Source: UBA11710 sp049287025
GTDB lineage: Bacteria > Patescibacteriota > Patescibacteriia > Magasanikbacterales > UBA922
Length of the DNA stretch: 64,000 bases
Assembly (NCBI GenBank): GCA_049287025.1
Contig: JBAQFA010000051.1
Coordinates: 62,001-126,000 of the forward strand
Reading direction: 5' to 3'
A program made the position numbers and the translations under genes. Numbering within the stretch: the first letter of the stretch is position 1; the number at the start of each line of letters is the position of its first letter. The notes below the pieces were generated by a model. The model was not told where the DNA came from. It saw only the letters and a list, made by a program, of their open reading frames with translations, and did not search any database. This document shows positions 8,280-17,388 of the stretch, piece by piece.

Positions 8280-9044
8280 ATGTACGTATATCTCTACGAT
8301 AATTTTTTAAAGCAAAAGAAGTTTGATTCAATCTTAAAGGCAATAGAAACTAGATTGACAGATTTTAGTATAGCTGGTAAAATAATCCGGCTGCAAAATT
8401 TTACCAATGCCCAGGCAGTGGTAGAGGACGAAATCAATCGAGGGGCCACGACCATTGTAATTGTGGGTAATGATATAACATTTGGTCATGTTTTATCGCG
8501 GGCAGCTACCTGCGATATTTTATTTGGTTTTTTACCAGTTGGTACAGAGAACAATTCCATTGCGCAAGTGTTGGGTATTCCAATTGGAGTAGAAGCCTGT
8601 GATATTTTGTCAAAAAGGCGCAAAGTTAGATTGGATGTGGGCTGGTTCAATAATCGTTATTTTGTTTCTCAATTGCATATACCAGTCAGTGATATTACAG
8701 TAGAATACGATGAAAAGTTTAGAGTGTCGGCCAAAAATAAAATGGAGTTGGTAGTATGCAATCTACAGCCATATGTTTGGAAGGGTAGAGGTAAGATTAA
8801 TGATTATATTGTTCATCCCCAAGATGGTAAATTAGAAGCTTTTTTGCGTCCGGTCTCTGGTCGGGGAATAATTAGAGAAAAATTTGAAGAACCAAGTTTG
8901 TTTCCGTTTGAGGAAATGATTGTGAGCAGTCGTAAGCCGTTTGTCGTAGAGGCTGATGGCAAAGAATCAAAAGAAATAAAAATTAAAATTAAATTAGCTA
9001 AAAGTAGGATTGGGATGATAGTGGGAAGGGAGCGGAAATTCTAA
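8280..9044 (+). CDS. Diacylglycerol-kinase-like protein with altered ATP motif
   Basis: 254 residues with the DAGK/NAD-kinase fold. 'PVGTENNSIAQVLGIP' (about residues 89-104) matches the 'PLGTGNDFAR.LGIP' block that follows the catalytic motif. The usual 'GGDGT' motif is 'VGNDITFG' here, so the key Gly-Gly-Asp-Gly-Thr run is lost. It may still bind nucleotide but could lack kinase activity or use another substrate. The C-terminal beta-sandwich is present ('FVVEADGKE'). It is probably in the same transcript as bactofilin. Confidence 0.7.
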   Translation: MYVYLYDNFLKQKKFDSILKAIETRLTDFSIAGKIIRLQNFTNAQAVVEDEINRGATTIVIVGNDITFGHVLSRAATCDILFGFLPVGTENNSIAQVLGIPIGVEACDILSKRRKVRLDVGWFNNRYFVSQLHIPVSDITVEYDEKFRVSAKNKMELVVCNLQPYVWKGRGKINDYIVHPQDGKLEAFLRPVSGRGIIREKFEEPSLFPFEEMIVSSRKPFVVEADGKESKEIKIKIKLAKSRIGMIVGRERKF

Positions 9045-9154
9045 ACAATATCCAAAATACATGGAACAAAATACACACAATAAAATACATAACATAAATT
9101 ACGTGGATTAATAAAATTGTATGTTGTTGCGTGTATATTGTATGTTGTTTTTAA

Positions 9155-9236
9155 GCCCAGGTGGCGAAATTGGTAGACGCACTACCTTGAGGTGGTAACG
9201 CCGTAAGGCATGGAGGTTCGAGTCCTCTCCTGGGCA
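9155..9236 (+). tRNA. tRNA-Leu(GAG)
   Basis: An 82-base class II tRNA. The acceptor stem gcccagg/cctgggc is perfect, followed by a D arm with 'ggtagac', the anticodon loop ttGAGgt, a long variable arm (aacgccgtaaggcat) and the T arm ggttcgagtcc. The anticodon stem has a C-A mismatch at its outer pair. CCA is not encoded. Confidence 0.95.
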
Positions 9237-9237
9237 C

Positions 9238-9263
9238 AAGTCTTGACAAACAAGACTTTTTTT
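9238..9263 (+). terminator. Terminator of tRNA-Leu, overlapping the rnpB promoter
   Basis: A perfect 8-bp stem aagtcttg/caagactt with loop acaaa is followed by a run of T. The -35 box of the rnpB promoter (TTGACA, 9243-9248) is built from the left arm and loop of this hairpin. Confidence 0.75.
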
Positions 9264-9271
9264 GTTATAAT
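9243..9271 (+). promoter_or_regulatory. Consensus sigma-70 promoter of rnpB
   Basis: TTGACA at 9243-9248, a 17-base spacer and TATAAT at 9266-9271. The predicted start, about 9278, is exactly the first base of the RNase P P1 helix. Confidence 0.9.
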
Positions 9272-9277
9272 TTTTTA

Positions 9278-9695
9278 GTTCATTACATAGTAGATGATCA
9301 ATCTTCGACTTTATGTTGGAGGTAGGAAAGTCCGAACATTCACCCGATGTAAATTGGGTAATAGAGTAGCGGGTAACTCCCGTCGGTCGCGAGACTAGAG
9401 GTGCGAGCAGTGACGCCGAGACGCGAAAGTGTCGAGGCACCACGTAAAAGCGTAAGCTTTTCACGTGGTGAACTCTGATAGTGATATCAGAGGTGAAACG
9501 GCAAAATCCTTACTTGAATGAAAGAACAGCCTTTCGATTCACTTCGTTCGCTTAGAGCAGACTAATTATTGGATGCTTTGGGCGAATGAAGTGCAATTTG
9601 ATTGGACAAGTTAGTTCGCTTGACCCAGCTGGTAACAGCCTGGGCAGATAAATGATCGTCCTAGACAAAATTCGGCTTATAGCTATGTAATGAAC
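9278..9695 (+). ncRNA. rnpB: RNase P RNA
   Basis: The catalytic RNA that trims tRNA 5' ends. The P1 helix closes the molecule: gttcattacatag (9278-9290) pairs perfectly with ctatgtaatgaac (9683-9695). Conserved blocks are present in order: 'aggaaagtccg' (CR-I/P4) near 9326, 'gcgagcag' near 9403, 'gtgaaacggcaaa' near 9492 and 'acaaaattcggcttat' (CR-V/P4') near 9665. The length of about 418 bases is normal for type A. A perfect promoter precedes it and a terminator follows. Confidence 0.96.
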
Positions 9696-9701
9696 AATAA
9701 G

Positions 9702-9730
9702 AAATTCCCTAAAAATGGGGATTTTTTATT
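9702..9730 (+). terminator. rnpB terminator
   Basis: An 8-bp stem (aaattccc with ggggattt, one G-U pair) with a 7-base loop is followed by six T. Confidence 0.8.
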
Positions 9731-9741
9731 TATAGTCTAAG

Positions 9742-9770
9742 TTGACTAAAGTGTAAATTTTAGCTAAAAT
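9742..9770 (+). promoter_or_regulatory. Promoter of the polysaccharide operon
   Basis: TTGACT at 9742-9747, 17-base spacer, TAAAAT at 9765-9770. It lies between the rnpB terminator and the sugar transferase gene. Confidence 0.6.
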
Positions 9771-9798
9771 ACAGAGTAATAGGATTTATTCCTTATTC

Positions 9799-9816
9799 CC
9801 TGCCTGCGCAGGCAGG
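9799..9816. repeat. Perfect palindrome CCTGCCTGCGCAGGCAGG
   Basis: An 18-base perfect palindrome in the leader of the sugar transferase gene. Near-identical copies lie inside coding sequence at 10389-10408 and 21995-22014, and a relative at 20221-20240. Confidence 0.85.
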
Positions 9817-9838
9817 TTTATTCCTTACTCCTTTTTTT

Positions 9839-11275
9839 ATGAAACGTTCAGAAGTAATTTTAATGGTTTTACAAGTGCCAATTGATTTTGTGTTACTTGT
9901 TTTGGCTGGTATCTCGGCTTATTATTTGCGTTTTTCCGAATGGGCAATACAATTGCGCCCGGTAATTTTTAGATTAACTCTGAATGACTTTTTTGAAGTA
10001 GCATTTTTGGTCTCTATAATTTGGATAGTTATTTTTGCGATTTTTGGTTTGTATTCAGCTGATCAGAATAGAAAATTATCTCGGGATTTGCTACGAGTTT
10101 TATTAGCTTCTTCAGTTGGTTTGGGAATCATTGCTTTGTACGTTATGTTTGCTCTGCAACAATTTGATTCTCGCTTTTTGGTAGCAGGTGGTTTTATCTT
10201 GGCAGTTATTTATGTTAGTCTGGGTAGAATTTTGATGCGTGGGGTTAAGTCGCTTTTGTATAGAATGGGAATTGGTTTGCGTCGCGTAGTTATAATTGGT
10301 ACCGAAGAAGTGACGAAAAGTATTGTTAATACTTTGCAAAATAGAAAAGAACTTGGATATAAAGTTGTAAAAGTTTTAGAAAAGTTTAACCTGTCTGCGC
10401 AGGCAGGTAAAAATTTAATTCCCAAATTAGACAAATTAAAATTGAATGAAATAATTTTTACTAATCCCAAAGCTGATGAAAAAGAAACTTTAGGAGCTTT
10501 AAATTATTGCAATCAACGTCATATTGTTTTTAAATATTCCGCTGATTTATTTGCTACTTATAGCGCCAATATGTCTGTGACGGCTTTGGCTGGTGTGCCA
10601 ATTGTAGAATTAAAACGCACAACTTTGGATGGTTGGGGTAGGGTAATAAAAAGAATTTTTGACATTATAATGAGCGTCGTAGTTATAATTATCACTTCGC
10701 CCATAATGCTTTTAACGACTTTTGTAATTTTAATAGAAACTGGTCGGCCAATAATTTATAAAAATGAAAGAGTCGGAATTAGAGGAAAGAATTTTTTTAC
10801 TTTAAAATTTAGGTCAATGTTTCAAAAAGATTCCACTGGAATGCAATTTGGTGAGGTGGGGTTAAAAAATGAACAAAAGGAAAAGGAATTAATTAAAACA
10901 AATAGTATAAAATCTGGTCCAGTTTACAAAATTGCCAATGATCCTAGGGTGACACCATTTGGAAGATTTATTCGTCGTTGGAGCTGGGATGAATTACCGC
11001 AATTTTTTAATGTTCTTGGTGGCAGTATGAGTATTGTTGGTCCGCGTCCTCATCAACCACGAGAGGTAAAGCAATACGAAGATGAATATAGTACAGTTTT
11101 TACTTTAAAACCTGGAATTACTGGTTTGGCGCAGATCTCTGGTCGGAGTGATTTGTCTTTTGATGATGAAATGAAGTTGGACGTATTTTATATAGAAAAA
11201 TGGAGTTTGTTTTTGGACATTATTATATTTTTAAAAACACCGTTTGTAATTTTTAAAAAACGTAAGGCTTTATGA
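9839..11275 (+). CDS. Polyprenyl-phosphate sugar phosphotransferase
   Basis: 478 residues. Four N-terminal membrane helices (about 10-125), a CoA-binding-like cytosolic domain (about 145-255), a fifth helix (about 280-300) and the C-terminal bacterial sugar transferase domain with 'RVGIRGKNFFTLKFRSM', 'RFIRRWSWDELPQFFNVL' and 'SIVGPRPHQP'. Such enzymes put the first sugar phosphate on undecaprenyl phosphate and so begin surface glycan assembly. The in-frame palindrome at 10389-10408 adds 'NLSAQAG' in the middle domain. Its stop overlaps the start of the next glycosyltransferase by 4 bp, so they are translationally coupled. Confidence 0.93.
   Translation: MKRSEVILMVLQVPIDFVLLVLAGISAYYLRFSEWAIQLRPVIFRLTLNDFFEVAFLVSIIWIVIFAIFGLYSADQNRKLSRDLLRVLLASSVGLGIIALYVMFALQQFDSRFLVAGGFILAVIYVSLGRILMRGVKSLLYRMGIGLRRVVIIGTEEVTKSIVNTLQNRKELGYKVVKVLEKFNLSAQAGKNLIPKLDKLKLNEIIFTNPKADEKETLGALNYCNQRHIVFKYSADLFATYSANMSVTALAGVPIVELKRTTLDGWGRVIKRIFDIIMSVVVIIITSPIMLLTTFVILIETGRPIIYKNERVGIRGKNFFTLKFRSMFQKDSTGMQFGEVGLKNEQKEKELIKTNSIKSGPVYKIANDPRVTPFGRFIRRWSWDELPQFFNVLGGSMSIVGPRPHQPREVKQYEDEYSTVFTLKPGITGLAQISGRSDLSFDDEMKLDVFYIEKWSLFLDIIIFLKTPFVIFKKRKAL
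10389..10408. repeat. In-frame copy of the CCTGYCTGCGCAGGCAGG palindrome
   Basis: ACCTGTCTGCGCAGGCAGGT lies within the sugar transferase gene and reads through in frame. It differs from the intergenic copy at 9799 by one base in the core. Confidence 0.85.
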
Positions 11276-12396
11276 AAATTGCCTTGGTTCACGATTATCT
11301 GGCTCAAGATGGGGGAGCCGAAAGAGTTTTAAAAGCCTTTCATGAAATTTGGCCTGAAGCCCCGATTTTTGTTTTGTTTCATGACAAAAATAAAATTAAA
11401 GGTTTTGAAAAGGCTGATATACGTGAATCTTTTATTGCCAAAATGCCTTTTGGCCGGAAGAAATTTAAACTATATTTTCCTTGGATGCCAAGAGCGACTG
11501 AACATCACAATTTGCATGATTTTGATGTGGTTTTGTCTTCTACCTCGGCTTTTGCCAAGGGGGTTTTGACTCGCCCTGAGACTTTGCATATTTCTTATTG
11601 TCATACTCCGACGAGATATCTTTGGACAGATACCCATGAGTATATAGAAGATCTAAAATATAATAAATTAATTAAATTGGCCCTACCTCGGATTATCCAC
11701 CACATGCGTTTGTGGGACAAAATGAGTGTGGATAGAGTCGATCATTTCATTGCTAATTCTGGGACAGTCAGAAATCGGATTCAAAAATATTATCGACGGG
11801 ATAGTGATATTATTTTTCCGCCAGTAGATGTTAATAAATTTAAAATATCCGAAACAGTCGGAGATTATTTTGTATCGGGTGGACGTCTTGTACCATACAA
11901 GAGATTTGATTTATTGGTTCAGGCTTTTAATCGTTTGAAATTACCTTTGAAAATTTTTGGCGATGGACCAGAATTAGCCAATTTAAAAGAAATGGCTAAA
12001 CCAAATATAGAATTTTTGGGTAGAGTGACAGATGAAGATAAAGCTGAATTATTAAGTAAAGCCCGGGCTTTTTTACACCCGCAAGTAGAAGATTGTGGTA
12101 TTACGCCAATTGAATCAATGGCTTGTGGTCGGCCAGTCATTGCTTATGGCGTGGGTGGAGTGACCGAAACTGTAATTCCCGGTAAGACAGGTATATTTTT
12201 TAATGACCAGACTTGGGAATCAATTGTAGACGCGGTAATAAATTTTGATCATGAATTGTGGTATCCAGACTATATTCGCAATTGGGCGCTACGTTTTGAT
12301 GTGGATAGTTTTAAAGAGAGGATTAAACGATATGTAGAGGACAGACAGGAAGAATTTAAACAGGGTTTGGAACAATGTAAATTGGAAATACGGTGA
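11272..12396 (+). CDS. GT4-family glycosyltransferase
   Basis: 374 residues, GT-B fold. The N-terminal 'KIALVHDYLAQDGGAERVL' is typical of WbaZ/mannosyltransferase-like GT4 enzymes, and the donor-site motif 'EDCGITPIESMACG' (E-x7-E) lies at about residues 271-284. It adds a sugar, perhaps mannose, to the lipid-linked glycan started by the enzyme upstream. The ATG overlaps the stop of the previous gene (ATGA). Confidence 0.92.
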   Translation: MKIALVHDYLAQDGGAERVLKAFHEIWPEAPIFVLFHDKNKIKGFEKADIRESFIAKMPFGRKKFKLYFPWMPRATEHHNLHDFDVVLSSTSAFAKGVLTRPETLHISYCHTPTRYLWTDTHEYIEDLKYNKLIKLALPRIIHHMRLWDKMSVDRVDHFIANSGTVRNRIQKYYRRDSDIIFPPVDVNKFKISETVGDYFVSGGRLVPYKRFDLLVQAFNRLKLPLKIFGDGPELANLKEMAKPNIEFLGRVTDEDKAELLSKARAFLHPQVEDCGITPIESMACGRPVIAYGVGGVTETVIPGKTGIFFNDQTWESIVDAVINFDHELWYPDYIRNWALRFDVDSFKERIKRYVEDRQEEFKQGLEQCKLEIR

Positions 12397-12438
12397 TCAC
12401 ATATCATATAACACATATCACATAACAAACATATAAAT

Positions 12439-13683
12439 ATGAATGTAGGTATTGATATTCGTTGTCTCATGGATAAAAACAGAACCGGTGTTGGGGAATA
12501 TACTTTTGGTTTGTTGGATAATTTATTTAAAGGCATTGATTCCACAAATTTTAAAAAAGATTACACTGATAATAAGAATCAGTTTTTTTTATTTTATAAT
12601 TCTAGTAAAGATATTTTAGCTAATTTGCCAAAATGGGGTTATGAAAATGTACATTATATTGGATTAAATTGGCCGAACAAATTGCTTAATTTGCTTTTGT
12701 GGTTGAGGTTGATTAGGTTGGATAAAATGGTGGCCAAAGTATTGAAAGATCAAAAGATCAACCTTCGTCCCGAGCTCAGGTCGAGGGAAAGATCAAAAGA
12801 TCAAATTAACAATGTAACAATTCGACAATGTAACAATCTTAATATTTGGTTTTCTCCAAATCTAAACTTTACCAATTTATCCAAGGGAGTCAAGCATATC
12901 CAAACCATTCATGATTTATCTTTTGAATTTTTTCCAGAATGTTTTACTTGGAAACAAAGATTATGGCATTGGTTTCTCAATCCAAAAAAACAGTGTAAAC
13001 GAGCGGACATTATTTTAACACCATCGGAGAATACGAGACGGGACGTTGTCGACAGATATCATATATCAGATAACAAAATACAAGTATTGAGACCAGGACT
13101 GTCTGTAGACAGAGGACATAAGACAGAAGACATAAGACATAAATATGGTTTACCAGAGAAATATATTTTGTATTTAGGGACGTTAGAGCCACGCAAGAAT
13201 GTTGAAAGCATAGTAGATGCCTATAAATTATATCGGTCACAGATCACTGATCACTACCCACTTGTCCTCGCTGGTGCTCTAGGTTGGAAAAATAAAAAAT
13301 TAATGCAGTTAATCAAAAACACTCCCAACGTCAAATACAGTGGTTATGTGGATGGTGAGGATAAAATGGTATTATATAAAAATGCCAGTTTATTTGTTTT
13401 TCCAAGTTTATATGAGGGTTTTGGTTTGCCTGTTTTGGAAGCAATGTCCTGTGGCGTGCCTGTAATTACTTCTAATCGCTCATCGCTTACAGAAGTTGGT
13501 CAGGATGCAGTTTACTATGTTAATCCTAACAATGTTAATGAATTGGCGGGGGCAATGGAATTGATCATGAAAAATAATGAGTTAAGAACGCGGATGATAG
13601 CCAGAGGTTTAGAAGTTGGCAAAGATTTTGATTGGCAAAAATCAGCTCAAGAACTACTAAGTGTAATAAATAATGTAAGTTGA
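12439..13683 (+). CDS. GT4-family glycosyltransferase with in-frame repeat inserts
   Basis: 414 residues, GT-B fold with 'TGVGEYTFGLL' near the N-terminus, 'YLGTLEPRKN' in the hinge region and 'PSLYEGFGLPVLEAMSCG' (donor site, E-x7-E) near residue 325. Roughly residues 102-134 are coded by a repeat cluster (12744-12840) and another stutter (13111-13142) adds 'RGHKTEDIRHK'; both fall outside the conserved core. It ends with TGA. The leader is a stutter of cacatatca units. Confidence 0.92.
   Translation: MNVGIDIRCLMDKNRTGVGEYTFGLLDNLFKGIDSTNFKKDYTDNKNQFFLFYNSSKDILANLPKWGYENVHYIGLNWPNKLLNLLLWLRLIRLDKMVAKVLKDQKINLRPELRSRERSKDQINNVTIRQCNNLNIWFSPNLNFTNLSKGVKHIQTIHDLSFEFFPECFTWKQRLWHWFLNPKKQCKRADIILTPSENTRRDVVDRYHISDNKIQVLRPGLSVDRGHKTEDIRHKYGLPEKYILYLGTLEPRKNVESIVDAYKLYRSQITDHYPLVLAGALGWKNKKLMQLIKNTPNVKYSGYVDGEDKMVLYKNASLFVFPSLYEGFGLPVLEAMSCGVPVITSNRSSLTEVGQDAVYYVNPNNVNELAGAMELIMKNNELRTRMIARGLEVGKDFDWQKSAQELLSVINNVS
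12744..12840. repeat. Repeat cluster inside a glycosyltransferase gene
   Basis: Two copies of gaaagatcaaaagatcaa (12744-12761, 12787-12804) flank a near-palindrome (12762-12786, centre gagctc). They are followed by a double 'acaatgtaacaat' unit. The length keeps the reading frame. Confidence 0.8.
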
Positions 13684-13810
13684 CGTTATAATAGATATAA
13701 ATAACAGTTTAACATATATTATGTTAACATTAACACTGATAAGTCTGGTATATATTGGTAAAAAATGGCTAAAACTAGCTAAGTTTAAGAAAGTTATTAA
13801 CCTGTGAAGG

Positions 13811-13839
13811 TTGACTAATGTTGATTTTTGGGGTATAAT
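13811..13839 (+). promoter_or_regulatory. Promoter of the large secreted protein gene
   Basis: TTGACT (13811-13816), 17-base spacer, TATAAT (13834-13839). The leader to the ATG at 13884 is about 38 bases with no Shine-Dalgarno sequence. Confidence 0.75.
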
Positions 13840-13883
13840 CCGCTATTCTTAATTTAATCTTAATAATTTTTAATTAATAATCT

Positions 13884-16800
13884 ATGCGAAAAATCATCAT
13901 AGGAGTAGCCGTTTTTGCTCTAGCAATCATGGCTCTACCAAATACAGCCAGCGCTGGTGGCTGTTATTATCCAAGGACAGCTAGTGAAATTATTGCTAGT
14001 AGTCCAACTAAAATAAATTTTGAAAAAACTTATGCTTTGCCTTTGACAGGCTATTGGAGTGATAATGGTGTGATGTTTTCTTCGGACAATGGAAAAGCTA
14101 TATATATTAATAGTTATAATCGTGGTGGTTCCACAACAGCTTCTGGTGAATATTCTCTGTCTAATAATGCTACTTGGCCAAAAACTAGTGCAAATGATCC
14201 ATTAAAAATAAATTTTAAAAATGCAGTAAATAAAGTTGGTTTGTATTTAGGTAATGGCGAAGGTAGCGAACCTGTTGTGGCCGTGGTATCTTTATTTAAT
14301 AAGTCTGGAGAAAAATTGTGTGATATTGATGTAGATGTTAAGTCAGATAATGTAGATACATTTTTAGGTTTTGAAACTGTAGCTGATTTGTATTCAATGA
14401 CAATTGATTATGGTAATACTACTCTAAGTGAAGAAATAGATGATTTGATGTTTACTTATAGTTCTAAATATGATCCAATTTGTTCAGAAACAGATGATGG
14501 AGAAGATTATTATGTAAAAGGTGAAACTACTGGTCACTGGCTTTGTGTTGAAGACGGATATCCAATAGTCACGGAAAAAGATGTTTGTGTAGATGCGAAC
14601 ACTGTAAGAGAATATATGTGTAATAGTGGATGTAATAATATTTTAGCAACCGACGTAAAATGTCCTAACGGTTGTGTAAATGGAGCTTGTGTATCTCCTA
14701 GCGATATTGTGGTGCCAACCTTATCCAATTTTGTAGCTTATGACACAATTAGTGGAATAGGTTTGGTAGAAAATAAAGTTGGCTACAAAAAATATGGTAG
14801 TTATTCAAAACCATTACCAGTTTCAATTTACAATTCAACTAAAGCAATTAAATTATCTTTGATGCTTAAAAATAGCAATGATAATTTTACTTATGCTTAT
14901 GTCTGGAATAATAATCCTTCAGATGGTGTAGAAGCTGATTACAGTGAGCAGACTGTGAAATCTATGGCTGGGTCAGCCAATTTTAATTCTTCGGCTGTGA
15001 CAACTTTGAATTTAACTGACTATTATCGTGGTAAGTATGTGATGGTGCATGCGTTTGTGAGAAATAATGATGGTAAATCCGAAGTGCCAAATATGTCAGT
15101 AGAAGTAGATGAAGTCGTGCCATTATATTTTAGAATTGAGAAATTAAAAACGCCAACAGTAAATAGTTGTGTAGATTCTGATAATGGTTTAGAAATTTAT
15201 ACCAAAGGTAGTACCAAAGGAGAAAAAGAAGGTACTAGAGTTTATGGGATTTATAATGATTCTTGCAGTAATAAAGTTGGTGAATCTGGTTTGTATAGTG
15301 GTAAATGGGTAGTGGAACAACATTGTAGTGGCCCAGTTGACAAACCATATGTACATACTCAATGGAATGATTGTCCAAATGGCTGTATGGATGGCAAATG
15401 TGCTGAAAAGACTGTTTATGATAATACCATAAAGCCTACGGTAGCTTATCCAACAAACAAACAAGTTCTAACAAATTATCCAAGAGTAGCAACCCTAAAA
15501 TGGAATTCAATTAGTGAAGCAGTTTCTTATAATATAGAATTGACATGTGATCATTGTAATAGTGTCGCCTGGCAAGATTATTATAAATGGACTTCTAAAT
15601 CTAATTATTATGTTACCACTCCTCTAGATGGTGACAATGAATTTAGATTTAAAGTAAAGGCTGTGTATGCAGATGGTAGTACCAGTCAATGGTCTGATTA
15701 TAGATATTTTAGTTATAATACGTCAGCGTATTCTGAGAGTGTCTGTAGTGACCCAGATGGTAATAATACTAATGTAAAAGGTTATTCTAATGGTCTAAAT
15801 AAAGTGACTAACAAACCGATGAATTATGTTGATTCTTGTGTGGTAAGTGACACTAACACGGTTTATGCTTATAGTAGTAATTATGTTAATGAATGGGTGT
15901 GTACCGCAGGAAATATTGTAGATAGTAGAGTTAGCAAGTGTAAAAATGGTTGTGTTGATGGACTTTGTGTTGAAGACAGCGAAGTTAATTATGATATATC
16001 TGGTACAAGAGTAGTATTTTATATTTCTCTGAACCAGACCATGAAGCATAAAGAAAGCGGAGTAAATATAAAGTTGAATTATTTTGATGATAAAAGAATT
16101 TTGGTAAATTTGGATGGTGGTGCATATTTTGATGAGACAGTTTTGAGTTTAAAGACAAAGACCCAATTTTCCTTGATAAATGACAGTGTAAATAAAATTG
16201 CCTTTACCTATTTAGGTAAGACAGCTGATGGTAAACAGGCAAAAATTTTACTTGATTATGGTGCAGATACCAATTTGAATGAATATGGTGCAGATTGTAA
16301 TTTGAAAGTATATACAAAGGGTGACCAAACTGGTGGTGATGGAGTCTATCGTTTGTATGGTAGTGACAAACTTTATCATAGTGTATCTGGTATTACTATG
16401 TCAGCTGACCCACTTGAAAAAAGTGCTAAGATTTATTTAGCGCTAAAGGGTGCTAAAGTATCTAATGTATTGATTAGTGCGAGTAGCATGAAATCTTTTA
16501 CTTCAGCTAATGAAAAATATAATTTGACAGTTACATATAATGGATCTGATCCTTGTGGTGGTAGTATTATCACAGTAAAAAGTGAAAAGATTAGCAATGA
16601 GGATTCTTGTTATAATTTATCTGGTATGGGAAACTTAGCTAAAGCTTGGGGTGATAATAAGGTCTGGTATGTGGAAGGTAATAATAAATATTGGTTTTCT
16701 TCAGCCGATGTTTATTTGTCCTGGTTTAGTGATTTCTCTGGTATCAAACTTACTGATGATAGTACAATTAATTCATTGACTCAGGGTGATAATGTTTGTC

Positions 16801-17336
16801 TAAAAACCGTATCAACTTGCTACAATCTTTCTGGTAAAGGTTATTTGGCCAAATCTTGGAATGATAACAAAGTTTGGTATGTTGATAATTCTACCAAGTA
16901 TTGGTTTGCTAGTGAAAGTATTTTTAAATCTTGGTTTAAAGATTTTTCTGGAATCAAACTTATCAATGATAGTGTAATGAATTCTTTTGCTCAGGGTTCT
17001 GGTGTGTGTTATAAAGGTAGTATTACTATTCCAGTGGTAGAGAAACCTATCGTATCTTCAGGTGTGTCTTGTGGTAATTCGGCCGGTGGCGATGGTTTAT
17101 ATAGTATGTGTAAAGGTGATTCTATCCGCCATAGTGATGGGTTTACTATTACCAATCAAGCTTACACTGATAAAGTTTTGTCTTTAAAAACTGATGGTTT
17201 GGTAGCAACTTATATGCGTTTACCTATGAATGTCCCAGTCGTCATACAAGATATTACAGGAAAGAATAAGTATGATGTCACTTATACGCAAAAAACAGAT
17301 AAACACGGTGCATTCTTACAGATTGACAGTAAATAA
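13884..17336 (+). CDS. Large secreted protein with repeated Cys modules
   Basis: 1150 residues with a clear signal peptide ('IIIGVAVFALAIMALPNTASA', cut after 'ASA', about residue 24). Three Cys modules (about 199-270, 427-508, 618-695) share the layout C-D-x-G, 'KG', C, then a 'CPNGCVNGAC'-like ending. A fibronectin III-like domain lies at about 518-612. Two 65-residue tandem repeats starting 'CYNLSG' (about 908 and 979) share 'DNKVWYV' and 'KYWF'. It is likely exported and bound to the surface; no catalytic motif is seen. It has its own promoter and a strong terminator. Confidence 0.75.
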   Translation: MRKIIIGVAVFALAIMALPNTASAGGCYYPRTASEIIASSPTKINFEKTYALPLTGYWSDNGVMFSSDNGKAIYINSYNRGGSTTASGEYSLSNNATWPKTSANDPLKINFKNAVNKVGLYLGNGEGSEPVVAVVSLFNKSGEKLCDIDVDVKSDNVDTFLGFETVADLYSMTIDYGNTTLSEEIDDLMFTYSSKYDPICSETDDGEDYYVKGETTGHWLCVEDGYPIVTEKDVCVDANTVREYMCNSGCNNILATDVKCPNGCVNGACVSPSDIVVPTLSNFVAYDTISGIGLVENKVGYKKYGSYSKPLPVSIYNSTKAIKLSLMLKNSNDNFTYAYVWNNNPSDGVEADYSEQTVKSMAGSANFNSSAVTTLNLTDYYRGKYVMVHAFVRNNDGKSEVPNMSVEVDEVVPLYFRIEKLKTPTVNSCVDSDNGLEIYTKGSTKGEKEGTRVYGIYNDSCSNKVGESGLYSGKWVVEQHCSGPVDKPYVHTQWNDCPNGCMDGKCAEKTVYDNTIKPTVAYPTNKQVLTNYPRVATLKWNSISEAVSYNIELTCDHCNSVAWQDYYKWTSKSNYYVTTPLDGDNEFRFKVKAVYADGSTSQWSDYRYFSYNTSAYSESVCSDPDGNNTNVKGYSNGLNKVTNKPMNYVDSCVVSDTNTVYAYSSNYVNEWVCTAGNIVDSRVSKCKNGCVDGLCVEDSEVNYDISGTRVVFYISLNQTMKHKESGVNIKLNYFDDKRILVNLDGGAYFDETVLSLKTKTQFSLINDSVNKIAFTYLGKTADGKQAKILLDYGADTNLNEYGADCNLKVYTKGDQTGGDGVYRLYGSDKLYHSVSGITMSADPLEKSAKIYLALKGAKVSNVLISASSMKSFTSANEKYNLTVTYNGSDPCGGSIITVKSEKISNEDSCYNLSGMGNLAKAWGDNKVWYVEGNNKYWFSSADVYLSWFSDFSGIKLTDDSTINSLTQGDNVCLKTVSTCYNLSGKGYLAKSWNDNKVWYVDNSTKYWFASESIFKSWFKDFSGIKLINDSVMNSFAQGSGVCYKGSITIPVVEKPIVSSGVSCGNSAGGDGLYSMCKGDSIRHSDGFTITNQAYTDKVLSLKTDGLVATYMRLPMNVPVVIQDITGKNKYDVTYTQKTDKHGAFLQIDSK

Positions 17337-17352
17337 GATTTGAAGTTAAATA

Positions 17353-17378
17353 AAACCCCACTTGAAAGAGTGGGGTTT
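17353..17378. terminator. Bidirectional terminator between convergent genes
   Basis: A perfect 10-bp stem aaaccccact/agtggggttt with a 6-base loop. The flanking A and T runs let it serve both the secreted-protein gene (+) and the unknown genes (-). Confidence 0.85.
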
Positions 17379-17388
17379 GTTTATGAAA

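Noticed and set aside
9108..9464. 118-codon minus-strand frame
   Set aside because: It lies antisense to tRNA-Leu and RNase P RNA, both of which are certain; the translation has no protein features.
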